In this document: in pieces, positions 1 to 5,045 of the stretch | Position numbering within the stretch: the first letter of the stretch is position 1 | Layout of the letters: each line of letters opens with the position of its first letter | Assembly (NCBI GenBank): GCA_002381045.1 | Contig: DFWT01000208.1 | Location: forward strand, 5,113-10,157 | DNA length: 5,045 nucleotides | Origin: Rhodoferax sp. UBA4127 | GTDB taxonomy: Bacteria > Pseudomonadota > Gammaproteobacteria > Burkholderiales > Burkholderiaceae_C | Reading direction: 5' to 3' | The notes under the pieces: generated by a model | What the model saw: the letters and a program-made list of their open reading frames with translations, nothing else | The model's database searches: none | What the model was told of the DNA's origin: nothing | Made by a program: the position numbers and the translations under genes

Positions 1-292
1 ACACACCGGCGGGCGCACTGCGACCCGCGTTGTTAAACAACAGATCGATGCGTCCAAACCTTTCCAATGCAGCGTTAAAAAGTGAAACCACTGATGACTC
101 TTGCGTCACGTCTGCTGATACCGCGTAACCACGCTCTGGCGCGCCCGACTGTGCCAGCACCTGCTGCAGGGGCTCCAAGTTGCGTCCAGCAAGCACCACT
201 TGCCAGCCGTCCGCCAGCAAGGCAATGGCCGCGGCCTTGCCTATGCCTGACCCAGCACCAGTAACCAGCGCCAATCTGTTTGAATTTGTCAT
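1..292 (-). CDS. Short-chain dehydrogenase/reductase (SDR) family oxidoreductase, N-terminal part; C-terminus outside window
   Basis: Only the first 97 residues are present; the gene runs off the left edge. The protein opens with a Rossmann nucleotide-binding fold: TGAGSGIG at residues 11-18 fits the classical SDR TGxxxGxG motif, D61-V62 is the usual adenine-contacting acidic position, and NNAG at 87-90 is the structural motif after strand 4. G36-R37 after strand 2 suggests NADP(H) rather than NAD(H), which is an inference. The catalytic Ser-Tyr-Lys set would lie beyond the window, so substrate and activity cannot be judged. The start is the ATG at 292; it is the only normal start between the rnr stop codon and the conserved fold, although no strong Shine-Dalgarno sequence precedes it. 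It lies 27 bp after rnr on the same strand and in the same frame, so it is probably cotranscribed. The family is certain, the specific function unknown. Confidence 0.9.
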   Translation of the reverse strand, partial: MTNSNRLALVTGAGSGIGKAAAIALLADGWQVVLAGRNLEPLQQVLAQSGAPERGYAVSADVTQESSVVSLFNAALERFGRIDLLFNNAGRSAPAGV

Positions 293-319
293 GCTTGAAA
301 GATCATGATGGCCTTGAGC

Positions 320-2617
320 TCAGCTGCGCCGACGAGACTTGCGCGCCTTATCTTTCGCCTTTGGCGGTGGGGCAGCACCGGAACTGGCCGAGCGCTTACC
401 AGTCGGGCTGCGCTTCGCCCGGTCTGTCGCACCCAAGCCGCGTGATCCACCTCGCCCGGCTTCGAACTCATCGTCGCCGCCTTTCTCAGGCACGCTTTCC
501 CGCAGAAAACCGCGCTCTTTGGTAGAACGCAAAGCTGCCACGTCACCATCCAACATCAATCTGAAATCGATGCGACGCCCATCCAAATCCACCCGGCTCA
601 CCTGCACCTTGACGCGGGTACCCAATGCATACCGCATGCCAGTGCGCTCGCCGCGCAGTTCCTGGCGCAATTCATCAAACTTGAAGTACTCGCCACCCAA
701 TTCGGTGATGTGCACCAGGCCCTCAACAAACATCGCATCCAGCGTCACAAAAATGCCGAACGAAGTGACGGAACTGACCACACCGCTGAACTCTTCGCCG
801 AGATGCTCACGCATGTACTTACATTTGAGCCAGGCCTCGACGTCGCGGCTGGCTTCATCAGCGCGGCGCTCGTTAGCACTGCAATGCAAACCGGCGGCTT
901 GCCAGGCCTGCATCTCGGCGCTGGGTTTGCGAGGTTTCTGACCCGGTTCAGCCACTTTGGATGCGAGGTTTTTCTCCAAGCGCTTGGACAACTTGGCGTG
1001 CGCCTCGCCTGGAATCGGCAGAACCGGCAACTGGTATTTGCCCTTGGCCAAAATGGCTTTGATGACCCGATGCACCAACAGGTCAGGGTAACGCCGGATC
1101 GGACTTGTGAAGTGGGTATAAGCCTCAAACGCCAAGCCAAAATGCCCGCTGTTGATGGGCGTGTAGATCGCCTGCTGCATGGAGCGCAGCAGCATGGTGT
1201 GGATCTGCTGCGCATCTGGCCGGTCTTTGGTGGCCTTGGCAATGGCCTGAAACTCTCCTGGCGTAGGGTCATCGCTGATGCTCAAGCCGACGCCTGCCAA
1301 CTTCAGAAAGCCGCGCAAGATTTCTTTCTTTTCGGGTGTCGGACCCTCATGCACGCGGTAGAGGCCTGCATGTTTGCTCTGAGCAATGAAGTCCGCACTA
1401 CAAACATTGGCGGCCAACATGGCTTCTTCAATCAGTTTGTGGGCGTCGTTGCGGGTACGTGGCACGATTTTTTCAATGTGCCCGGCTTCGTCGCACACGA
1501 TCTGCGTTTCCACCGTTTCAAAGTCCACTGCGCCACGGCGTTCACGTGATTTGAGCAAGGCACGGTACACATCGTGCAGGTTCATCAAGTCAGTGATCCG
1601 GTCTTTGCGCTTCGCAGCCTCCGGCCCACGCGTGTTGGCCAGAATCGCTGCCACTTCGGTGTAGGTAAAGCGCGCATGGCTGTACATCACCGCCGGGAAA
1701 AACTGGTACGCCGACACCTCTCCGTCTTCGGTGACCAACATGTCACAAACCATACACAGGCGCTCGACCTCGGGATTCAACGAACACAGCCCGTTGGACA
1801 ATTTCTCAGGCAGCATGGGAATAACCCGGCGCGGGAAATACACGCTGGTGGCGCGGTCATAGGCATCCACGTCAATGGCTGAACCGTTCTCTACATAATT
1901 ACTCACGTCGGCAATGGCCACCAGCAGTCGCCAGCCGGACACAGCAGCGCGCCCCTTGCCAATTTTGGTGGGTTCGCAATACACCGCATCGTCAAAATCA
2001 CGCGCGTCTTCGCCGTCAATGGTGACCAAGGACACGTCCGTCAAATCCACGCGCAACCTCTTGTCTTGGGGACGCACTTTGTCTGGCAAGGCCCGCGCCA
2101 TGGCGATACAAGCGTCAGAAAAAATATGCGGCACATCGTATTTGCGTACTGCAATTTCGATTTCCATGCCGGGGTCGTCCATCTCTCCCAGAACTTCCTT
2201 GACGCGGCCAACCGGCTGCCCAAAAAGTGCGGGCGGTTCGGTCAATTCGACCACCACCACCTGCCCAGCTTTAGCCGCACCCGTCGCAGCCTTTGGAATC
2301 ATCACATCCTGGCCATAACGCTTGTCTTCTGGCGCCACGATCCAGATGCCGCTCTCGCACAACAAGCGGCCGATGATGACCTTGCTGGTGCGTTCAACAA
2401 TCTCCAAGACACGGCCTTCTGGGCGCCCTTTGCGGTCACTGCGAACAATACGCACCTTGACCCGGTCCTTGTGCAACACGGCACGCATTTCATTGGGCGC
2501 CAAGTAAATATCGGCTTCGCCGTCATCACGAACTACAAAGCCGTGCCCGTCGCGATGGCCTTGTACGACCCCTTCAACTTCTTCGAGCAATGAGCCAGTT
2601 TGTTTGGTATTTTTGAT
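320..2617 (-). CDS. rnr: Ribonuclease R (3'-5' exoribonuclease), apparent ATC start codon
   Basis: Processive hydrolytic 3'-5' exoribonuclease of the RNase II/RNB family that degrades structured RNA in the cytoplasm and, in E. coli, takes part in mRNA and rRNA quality control. Counting from the ATC as residue 1 (765 aa): an OB/cold-shock domain at about 14-58 (GHRDGHGFV), a second OB domain at about 80-129, the RNB catalytic domain at about 186-523, an S1 domain at about 607-687 and a basic tail at about 700-765 ending KSRRRS. The RNB metal-binding aspartates are in DGEDARDFDD (D201, D207, D209, D210), and HFTSPIRRYPDLLVHR lies at 502-517. E. coli RNase R is longer (about 813 aa) and carries an N-terminal helix-turn-helix region that is missing here. 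Start choice: AGAGGAG at 2624-2630 lies 6 nt before ATC at 2617. The open frame continues to an ATG at 2668, but that lies antisense in tRNA-Leu and is implausible. TTG at 2590 has no ribosome binding site. Gene identity is certain; the start is the best reading, not proven. Confidence 0.95.
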   Translation of the reverse strand: MKNTKQTGSLLEEVEGVVQGHRDGHGFVVRDDGEADIYLAPNEMRAVLHKDRVKVRIVRSDRKGRPEGRVLEIVERTSKVIIGRLLCESGIWIVAPEDKRYGQDVMIPKAATGAAKAGQVVVVELTEPPALFGQPVGRVKEVLGEMDDPGMEIEIAVRKYDVPHIFSDACIAMARALPDKVRPQDKRLRVDLTDVSLVTIDGEDARDFDDAVYCEPTKIGKGRAAVSGWRLLVAIADVSNYVENGSAIDVDAYDRATSVYFPRRVIPMLPEKLSNGLCSLNPEVERLCMVCDMLVTEDGEVSAYQFFPAVMYSHARFTYTEVAAILANTRGPEAAKRKDRITDLMNLHDVYRALLKSRERRGAVDFETVETQIVCDEAGHIEKIVPRTRNDAHKLIEEAMLAANVCSADFIAQSKHAGLYRVHEGPTPEKKEILRGFLKLAGVGLSISDDPTPGEFQAIAKATKDRPDAQQIHTMLLRSMQQAIYTPINSGHFGLAFEAYTHFTSPIRRYPDLLVHRVIKAILAKGKYQLPVLPIPGEAHAKLSKRLEKNLASKVAEPGQKPRKPSAEMQAWQAAGLHCSANERRADEASRDVEAWLKCKYMREHLGEEFSGVVSSVTSFGIFVTLDAMFVEGLVHITELGGEYFKFDELRQELRGERTGMRYALGTRVKVQVSRVDLDGRRIDFRLMLDGDVAALRSTKERGFLRESVPEKGGDDEFEAGRGGSRGLGATDRAKRSPTGKRSASSGAAPPPKAKDKARKSRRRS

Positions 2618-2622
2618 ACAAT
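2614..2622 (+). promoter_or_regulatory. Extended -10 promoter element for tRNA-Leu (TGATACAAT)
   Basis: TG at 2614-2615, one base, then TACAAT at 2617-2622 (5 of 6 matches to TATAAT) forms a sigma-70 extended -10 element. No good -35 hexamer sits 16-18 bp upstream (GCCAGT or CCAGTT), which extended -10 promoters tolerate. A start near 2629 would give a tRNA leader of about a dozen bases before G1 at 2641. The element lies inside the 5' end of rnr and shares bases 2615-2617 with its apparent start codon on the other strand. It is predicted from sequence only. Confidence 0.6.
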
Positions 2623-2623
2623 T

Positions 2624-2630
2624 CTCCTCT
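2624..2630 (-). promoter_or_regulatory. Shine-Dalgarno sequence of rnr (AGAGGAG)
   Basis: On the minus strand AGAGGAG ends 6 nt before the in-frame ATC at 2617-2615. A further AGGA lies just upstream at 2632-2635. No ATG, GTG or TTG in the rnr frame stands at workable distance: the nearest in-frame TTG (2590) is 33 nt away, and a TTG at 2621 is out of frame and only 2 nt from GGAG. The site is the main argument for translation beginning at the ATC. Confidence 0.75.
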
Positions 2631-2640
2631 TTCCTGAAAT

Positions 2641-2725
<85 letters not shown>

Positions 2726-2740
2726 ATGTAAATGAAATTC

Positions 2741-2764
2741 GGGGGTGTTTTAAGACACCAACCC
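2741..2764 (+). other. Bulged hairpin in the tRNA-Leu 3' trailer
   Basis: GGTGT (2744-2748) and ACACC (2755-2759) pair around loop TTTAAG. The stem extends by GGG (2741-2743) with CCC (2762-2764) across an AA bulge, giving eight base pairs. It lies between the tRNA CCA end and the intrinsic terminator and has no T-tract of its own, so it is not a second terminator. It could guide 3' processing of the tRNA precursor or be a remnant; the sequence does not decide. Confidence 0.4.
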
Positions 2765-2783
2765 AAATGCTTTGAGTGAAATT

Positions 2784-2810
2784 GCCGTCCCTAGTGAGAC
2801 GGCTTTTTTT
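2784..2810 (+). terminator. Rho-independent terminator of tRNA-Leu
   Basis: GCCGTC (2784-2789) pairs perfectly with GACGGC (2798-2803) around an 8-nt loop, directly followed by seven T's (2804-2810). It lies 58 bp after the tRNA CCA end and fits a plus-strand terminator. On the minus strand the same hairpin is followed only by AATTTC, a poor U-tract, so it would be at most a leaky terminator for rimO, whose stop is 27 bp away. Confidence 0.88.
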
Positions 2811-2837
2811 CGTCTGAATATTTGTCAAGAATCAGGC

Positions 2838-4241
2838 TCAAATCGGTCTGGCGATCAGATCGTGACCTTCCGTGGCGACGACCCTGGCCTTGGTGAACTC
2901 GCCCACCCGCAGCGTTTTGCTGATTTTCTCGGGGGGCAGCAATTTCACGATGCCATCAATCTCTGGCGCATCCGCATAGGAACGACCTGTTGCACCCTTT
3001 TTTCCAAGCGCCGGTGCCGAATCCACCAAGACTTGCATGGTTTGTCCGATGCGCTGCTGCAGCTTCGACGCGGACACTTGCTCGGCTACCGCCATGAACC
3101 TGGCACGCCGCTCCTCGCGCATTTCAAGCGGCAACGCCCCTGGCAGTTCATTGGCAGCGGCACCGCCAACCGGGCTATAGGCAAAGCAACCGGCTCGGTC
3201 AATCTGTGCTTCTCGCACGAAGTCGAGCAAATGCTCAAACTCTTCATCGGTTTCACCGGGAAAGCCTGCAATGAAAGTGCTACGCACCACCACCTCGGGG
3301 CAGGCCTCGCGCCAACGCTGAATGCGCTCCAGGTTTCTTTCGCCACTGGCCGGACGCTTCATGCGTTTCAGTACATCCGGATGGCTGTGCTGAAACGGCA
3401 CATCCAGGTATGGCAGCACATGCCCTGAGGCCATCATGGGCAGGATGTCATCCACACTGGGGTACGGGTACACATAGTGCAGCCGCAGCCATGCACCATG
3501 GTCTTTGGCAAGATCTCCCAAGGCTTGCACCAGTTCCTGCAAACGGGTTTTGATTGGCTTGCCATCCCAAAATCCGGTGCGGTACTTCACATCTACGCCG
3601 TAAGCCGAGGTGTCTTGGCTGATCACCAACAACTCTTTTACGCCCCCTTCAAACAGCGCCTTGGCCTCTTTGAGCACATCACCAATCGGACGGGACACCA
3701 GGTCACCACGCATGGAGGGGATGATGCAAAAGGTACAGCGATGGTTGCAGCCTTCGCTAATCTTGATGTAAGCGTAATGCCGTGGCGTCAATTTCAGACC
3801 CGCGGTACCGAACGCATTCGGCACCAAATCCAGAAATGGGTCATGCGGCTTGGGTAAATTGGCGTGCACTGCATCCATCACCGCTTGGGTCGCTTGCGGG
3901 CCAGTCACCGCCAGAACACTAGGGTGCATCTGGCGAACCAGGTTTTGACCACCTTCACCGGCTTTCACACCCAGACAGCCGGTTACGATGACTTTGCCGT
4001 TTTCAGCCAAGGCTTCGCCGATGGTATCCAAGCTTTCTTTGACTGCATCGTCAATAAAGCCACAGGTGTTAACAATGACCAGATCCGCACCGGCAAAGGT
4101 TTTGGCGGTTTGGTATCCCTCGGCACTGAGTTGAGTCAGGATCAGTTCTGAGTCGGTCAGTGCTTTGGCGCAGCCCAAACTAACAAAACCGATCTTGGGT
4201 GCATTGGATTGAAGGGAAATATTGGCGATGGGTTGAGTCAT
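2838..4241 (-). CDS. rimO: Ribosomal protein S12 methylthiotransferase RimO
   Basis: Radical-SAM iron-sulfur enzyme that adds a methylthio group to the beta carbon of the conserved aspartate of ribosomal protein S12 (Asp88/89 in E. coli). The 467 residues fit the family. The N-terminal methylthiotransferase domain carries three cysteines for the auxiliary cluster: C24 (SLGC), C60 (NTCGF) and C89 (TGCLG). The radical-SAM domain has CNHRCTFC, with C165, C169 and C172 binding the SAM cluster, followed by IIPSMRG and ISQDTSAYGVD. GFPGET lies at about 338-343. A C-terminal TRAM domain follows from about 395, including RSYADAPEIDG. These strings separate RimO from the related tRNA enzyme MiaB. The ATG at 4241 has only a weak ribosome binding site (AATAAGA). 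The gene follows phaR by 20 bp, suggesting cotranscription and possibly translational linkage. Residue 25 is Ala where E. coli RimO has Pro (GCPK). I see no convincing minus-strand terminator after the gene. Confidence 0.97.
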   Translation of the reverse strand: MTQPIANISLQSNAPKIGFVSLGCAKALTDSELILTQLSAEGYQTAKTFAGADLVIVNTCGFIDDAVKESLDTIGEALAENGKVIVTGCLGVKAGEGGQNLVRQMHPSVLAVTGPQATQAVMDAVHANLPKPHDPFLDLVPNAFGTAGLKLTPRHYAYIKISEGCNHRCTFCIIPSMRGDLVSRPIGDVLKEAKALFEGGVKELLVISQDTSAYGVDVKYRTGFWDGKPIKTRLQELVQALGDLAKDHGAWLRLHYVYPYPSVDDILPMMASGHVLPYLDVPFQHSHPDVLKRMKRPASGERNLERIQRWREACPEVVVRSTFIAGFPGETDEEFEHLLDFVREAQIDRAGCFAYSPVGGAAANELPGALPLEMREERRARFMAVAEQVSASKLQQRIGQTMQVLVDSAPALGKKGATGRSYADAPEIDGIVKLLPPEKISKTLRVGEFTKARVVATEGHDLIARPI

Positions 4242-4251
4242 TCTTATTTGT

Positions 4252-4272
4252 CGCTCAACTGTCAGTTGGGCG
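4252..4272. repeat. 21-bp inverted repeat spanning the phaR stop codon
   Basis: CAACTG-T-CAGTTG (4256-4268) is a perfect 6+1+6 dyad. It extends past one mismatched position to CGC (4252-4254) and GCG (4270-4272). The last codons and stop of phaR lie inside it, and it ends 10 bp before the rimO start codon. In the phaR-rimO mRNA the outer part can form a stem with a five-base loop (TGACA). It may be an intercistronic RNA hairpin or a protein site; the protein-coding constraint on half of it makes chance a real possibility. Confidence 0.45.
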
Positions 4273-4801
4273 TCTTGATTCCGAAGGCACCGAGCATTTG
4301 TCCAGTCTGTTTCTGCATACGCTCCTGCATTTGCGCCAACATAGATTTGCTTTGCTCCAGGCTGCCGCCCATCATGGCTTGCAACACGGGAGGTTGCAAT
4401 GCCAGGTACTGGGTCCAGGTTTCGGGAGTAAAGCCCTTGGACTGCTCGGCAAATCGCGTTTGAACCTCAATCAAAGACTGAATGTTTTTCTCAAGGTAGC
4501 CGCCCAAAAAACCTTGCATTGCGTGCCCGTAGAAGCGGATGAGGCTTTCCAGCACCGGTGCCGTGAACATGGGAGACCCGCTGGCCTCTTCTTCCAAAAT
4601 AATCTGCAGCAAGATGGCCCGAGTGATGTCTTCACCCGTTTTGGCATCCCGCACTTCAAACGATTCCCTGGACATTACCAATTGCTTGACCTCGGCGAGC
4701 GTGATGTAAGTCGATGTCGTCGTGTCATACAAGCGCCGATTTGGGTACTTTTTGATGATGCGTTGATTTGCCCCGTCTGTAGGGGTGTTGGAAATGCTCA
4801 T
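4262..4801 (-). CDS. phaR: Polyhydroxyalkanoate synthesis repressor PhaR
   Basis: Transcriptional regulator that represses phasin (phaP) and other PHA genes and is released when it binds nascent PHA granules; this role is known from Cupriavidus and Paracoccus homologues. The protein has 179 residues. The N-terminal PHB/PHA accumulation DNA-binding domain spans about 14-75 and opens with the family signature RIIKKYPNRRLYDTTTSTYI. The PHB_acc region follows at about 79-120 (FTAPVLESLIRFYGHAMQGF, then YLEKNIQSL). The C-terminus (about 145-170) is rich in Gln and Met, plausible for granule or self-association. Start choice: the ATG at 4801 has GAGGAA (4807-4812) ending 5 nt upstream. An in-frame ATG at 4825 would add eight residues but has no ribosome binding site. 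No phaC, phaA, phaB or phaP lies nearby, so regulation would act in trans. It heads the probable phaR-rimO transcript. Confidence 0.95.
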   Translation of the reverse strand: MSISNTPTDGANQRIIKKYPNRRLYDTTTSTYITLAEVKQLVMSRESFEVRDAKTGEDITRAILLQIILEEEASGSPMFTAPVLESLIRFYGHAMQGFLGGYLEKNIQSLIEVQTRFAEQSKGFTPETWTQYLALQPPVLQAMMGGSLEQSKSMLAQMQERMQKQTGQMLGAFGIKTPN

Positions 4802-5024
4802 GGTGGTTCCTCGGGCCGCAGTCATGCCAATAGGCTTTTTTTGGACAAGTCATGTTACACCGCGGCCACGAGCTTGCGCACCCCTCAAACCCGCCAGCGC
4901 CCAGGGAACCGCAAGAGGCCCGAAAGAGGCATCCAGATACCGTTGTGCCAAGACGCTTGTACAGGGAATTGCTACTATTTGCTCCAAGATCGTTGCGTTG
5001 AATCAGGTTGGATTCAAACAATCT
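4802..5024. other. Intergenic region between the partial tRNA and phaR
   Basis: About 220 bp without a credible gene. It holds the phaR ribosome binding site next to the gene and the nested inverted repeat at the tRNA end. The phaR promoter should be here, but I find no convincing -35/-10 pair on the minus strand. TTGAGG and TAACAT near 4850-4890 are too far apart to pair. Small open frames here are phaR shadows or lack a ribosome binding site. Confidence 0.6.
4807..4812 (-). promoter_or_regulatory. Shine-Dalgarno sequence of phaR (GAGGAA)
   Basis: GAGGAA on the minus strand, with CCACC between it and the ATG at 4801, is well spaced. It decides the phaR start in favour of 4801 over the in-frame ATG at 4825, which is preceded by CCTATTGGC and has no such site. 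Confidence 0.75.
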
Positions 5025-5027
5025 TGG
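4984..5027. repeat. Nested inverted repeat adjoining the tRNA 3' end
   Basis: Outer arms CCAAGAT (4984-4990) and ATCTTGG (5021-5027) flank inner arms TTGAATC (4998-5004) and GATTCAA (5011-5017), with a 6-base central loop. All 14 arm positions pair perfectly. The unpaired joints are 7 bases on one side and 3 on the other. In the minus-strand transcript the structure starts with the tRNA's own terminal CCA. No T-tract follows, so it is not a standard intrinsic terminator. Confidence 0.65.
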
Positions 5028-5045
5028 TAGGCGCGATTGGACTCG
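5025..5045 (-). tRNA. tRNA 3' end, cut by window edge; probably tRNA-Val(GAC)
   Basis: On the minus strand the last 21 bases of a tRNA can be read: the T-loop end CGAGT, the T-stem strand CCAAT, the acceptor strand CGCGCCT, discriminator A and an encoded CCA (5027-5025). The rest, including the anticodon, lies beyond the window. The predicted acceptor 5' strand would be AGGCGCG. From memory this end matches betaproteobacterial tRNA-Val with anticodon GAC; that isotype is a recollection, not something the window shows. It lies upstream of phaR on the same strand, 223 bp away. Confidence 0.8.

Noticed and set aside
710..1549. Plus-strand 279-codon open frame
   Set aside because: It lies wholly inside rnr on the other strand, has no recognisable domain, and follows from the codon bias of rnr.
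2066..2593. Plus-strand 175-codon open frame over the 5' part of rnr
   Set aside because: It is a shadow of the OB and early RNB domains of rnr; no family resemblance.
2772..3428. Plus-strand 218-codon open frame
   Set aside because: It is antisense to the conserved C-terminal half of rimO and starts in the terminator region; no domain or ribosome binding site supports it.
4826..4842. GCC-AATA-GGC followed by seven T's, a possible plus-strand terminator
   Set aside because: The stem is only three base pairs and no plus-strand gene ends here.
4928..4941. Near-palindrome GGCATC-CA-GATACC upstream of phaR, a possible operator
   Set aside because: Only 5 of 6 positions match, no second copy or adjacent promoter is visible, and such short dyads occur by chance.
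4966..4977. TGCTACTAT on the plus strand, resembling an extended -10 element
   Set aside because: The hexamer matches only 4 of 6, there is no -35 box, and it would point into the antisense strand of a tRNA with no gene to drive.
4725..5021. Minus-strand 98-codon open frame upstream of and overlapping phaR
   Set aside because: It overlaps phaR out of frame, has no ribosome binding site, starts in the tRNA trailer and shows no known motif.
5021..5045. Phage or island attachment site at the tRNA 3' end
   Set aside because: There is no integrase, no direct repeat of the tRNA end and no foreign-looking gene content in the window; the repeat present is inverted.

Overview
This is a housekeeping stretch of a betaproteobacterial chromosome, most likely a member of the Comamonadaceae (Rhodoferax/Polaromonas/Limnohabitans-like). 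The evidence is the moderately high GC content, the wording of the RimO and RNase R proteins, a PHA-synthesis repressor (PhaR), and a partial tRNA whose 3' half matches the betaproteobacterial type. I see no transposase, integrase, CRISPR array, toxin gene or phage gene.

Layout from right to left, following the minus strand on which all protein genes lie: (1) the 3' end of a tRNA, probably tRNA-Val, cut by the right window edge (5025-5045); (2) a spacer of about 220 bp holding a nested inverted repeat that begins in the tRNA's CCA end; (3) phaR (4262-4801), the polyhydroxyalkanoate-granule-responsive repressor; (4) rimO (2838-4241), which methylthiolates ribosomal protein S12, 20 bp after phaR and probably cotranscribed; (5) a 220 bp gap containing tRNA-Leu(CAG) on the opposite, plus strand (2641-2725), with its own promoter and intrinsic terminator; (6) rnr (320-2617), the exoribonuclease RNase R; (7) a short-chain dehydrogenase/reductase gene 27 bp downstream, cut by the left edge (1-292).

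The most interesting spot is the rnr/tRNA-Leu junction at about 2588-2641. The strong ribosome binding site of rnr is followed at ideal spacing not by ATG, GTG or TTG but by ATC. That same triplet, read on the other strand, supplies the G of a TGnTACAAT extended -10 element that appears to drive tRNA-Leu. An ATG here would remove the G of the TG. This suggests a start codon constrained by, or traded against, an overlapping divergent tRNA promoter; a sequence error must be excluded first.

Functionally the window is about translation and RNA turnover (two tRNAs, the S12-modifying enzyme RimO, and RNase R, which degrades structured RNA), plus a carbon-storage regulator and an oxidoreductase. Nothing indicates a new defence or mobile system. 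The unusual features are regulatory: the rare start, the tRNA gene embedded antisense between rimO and rnr, and intergenic inverted repeats.
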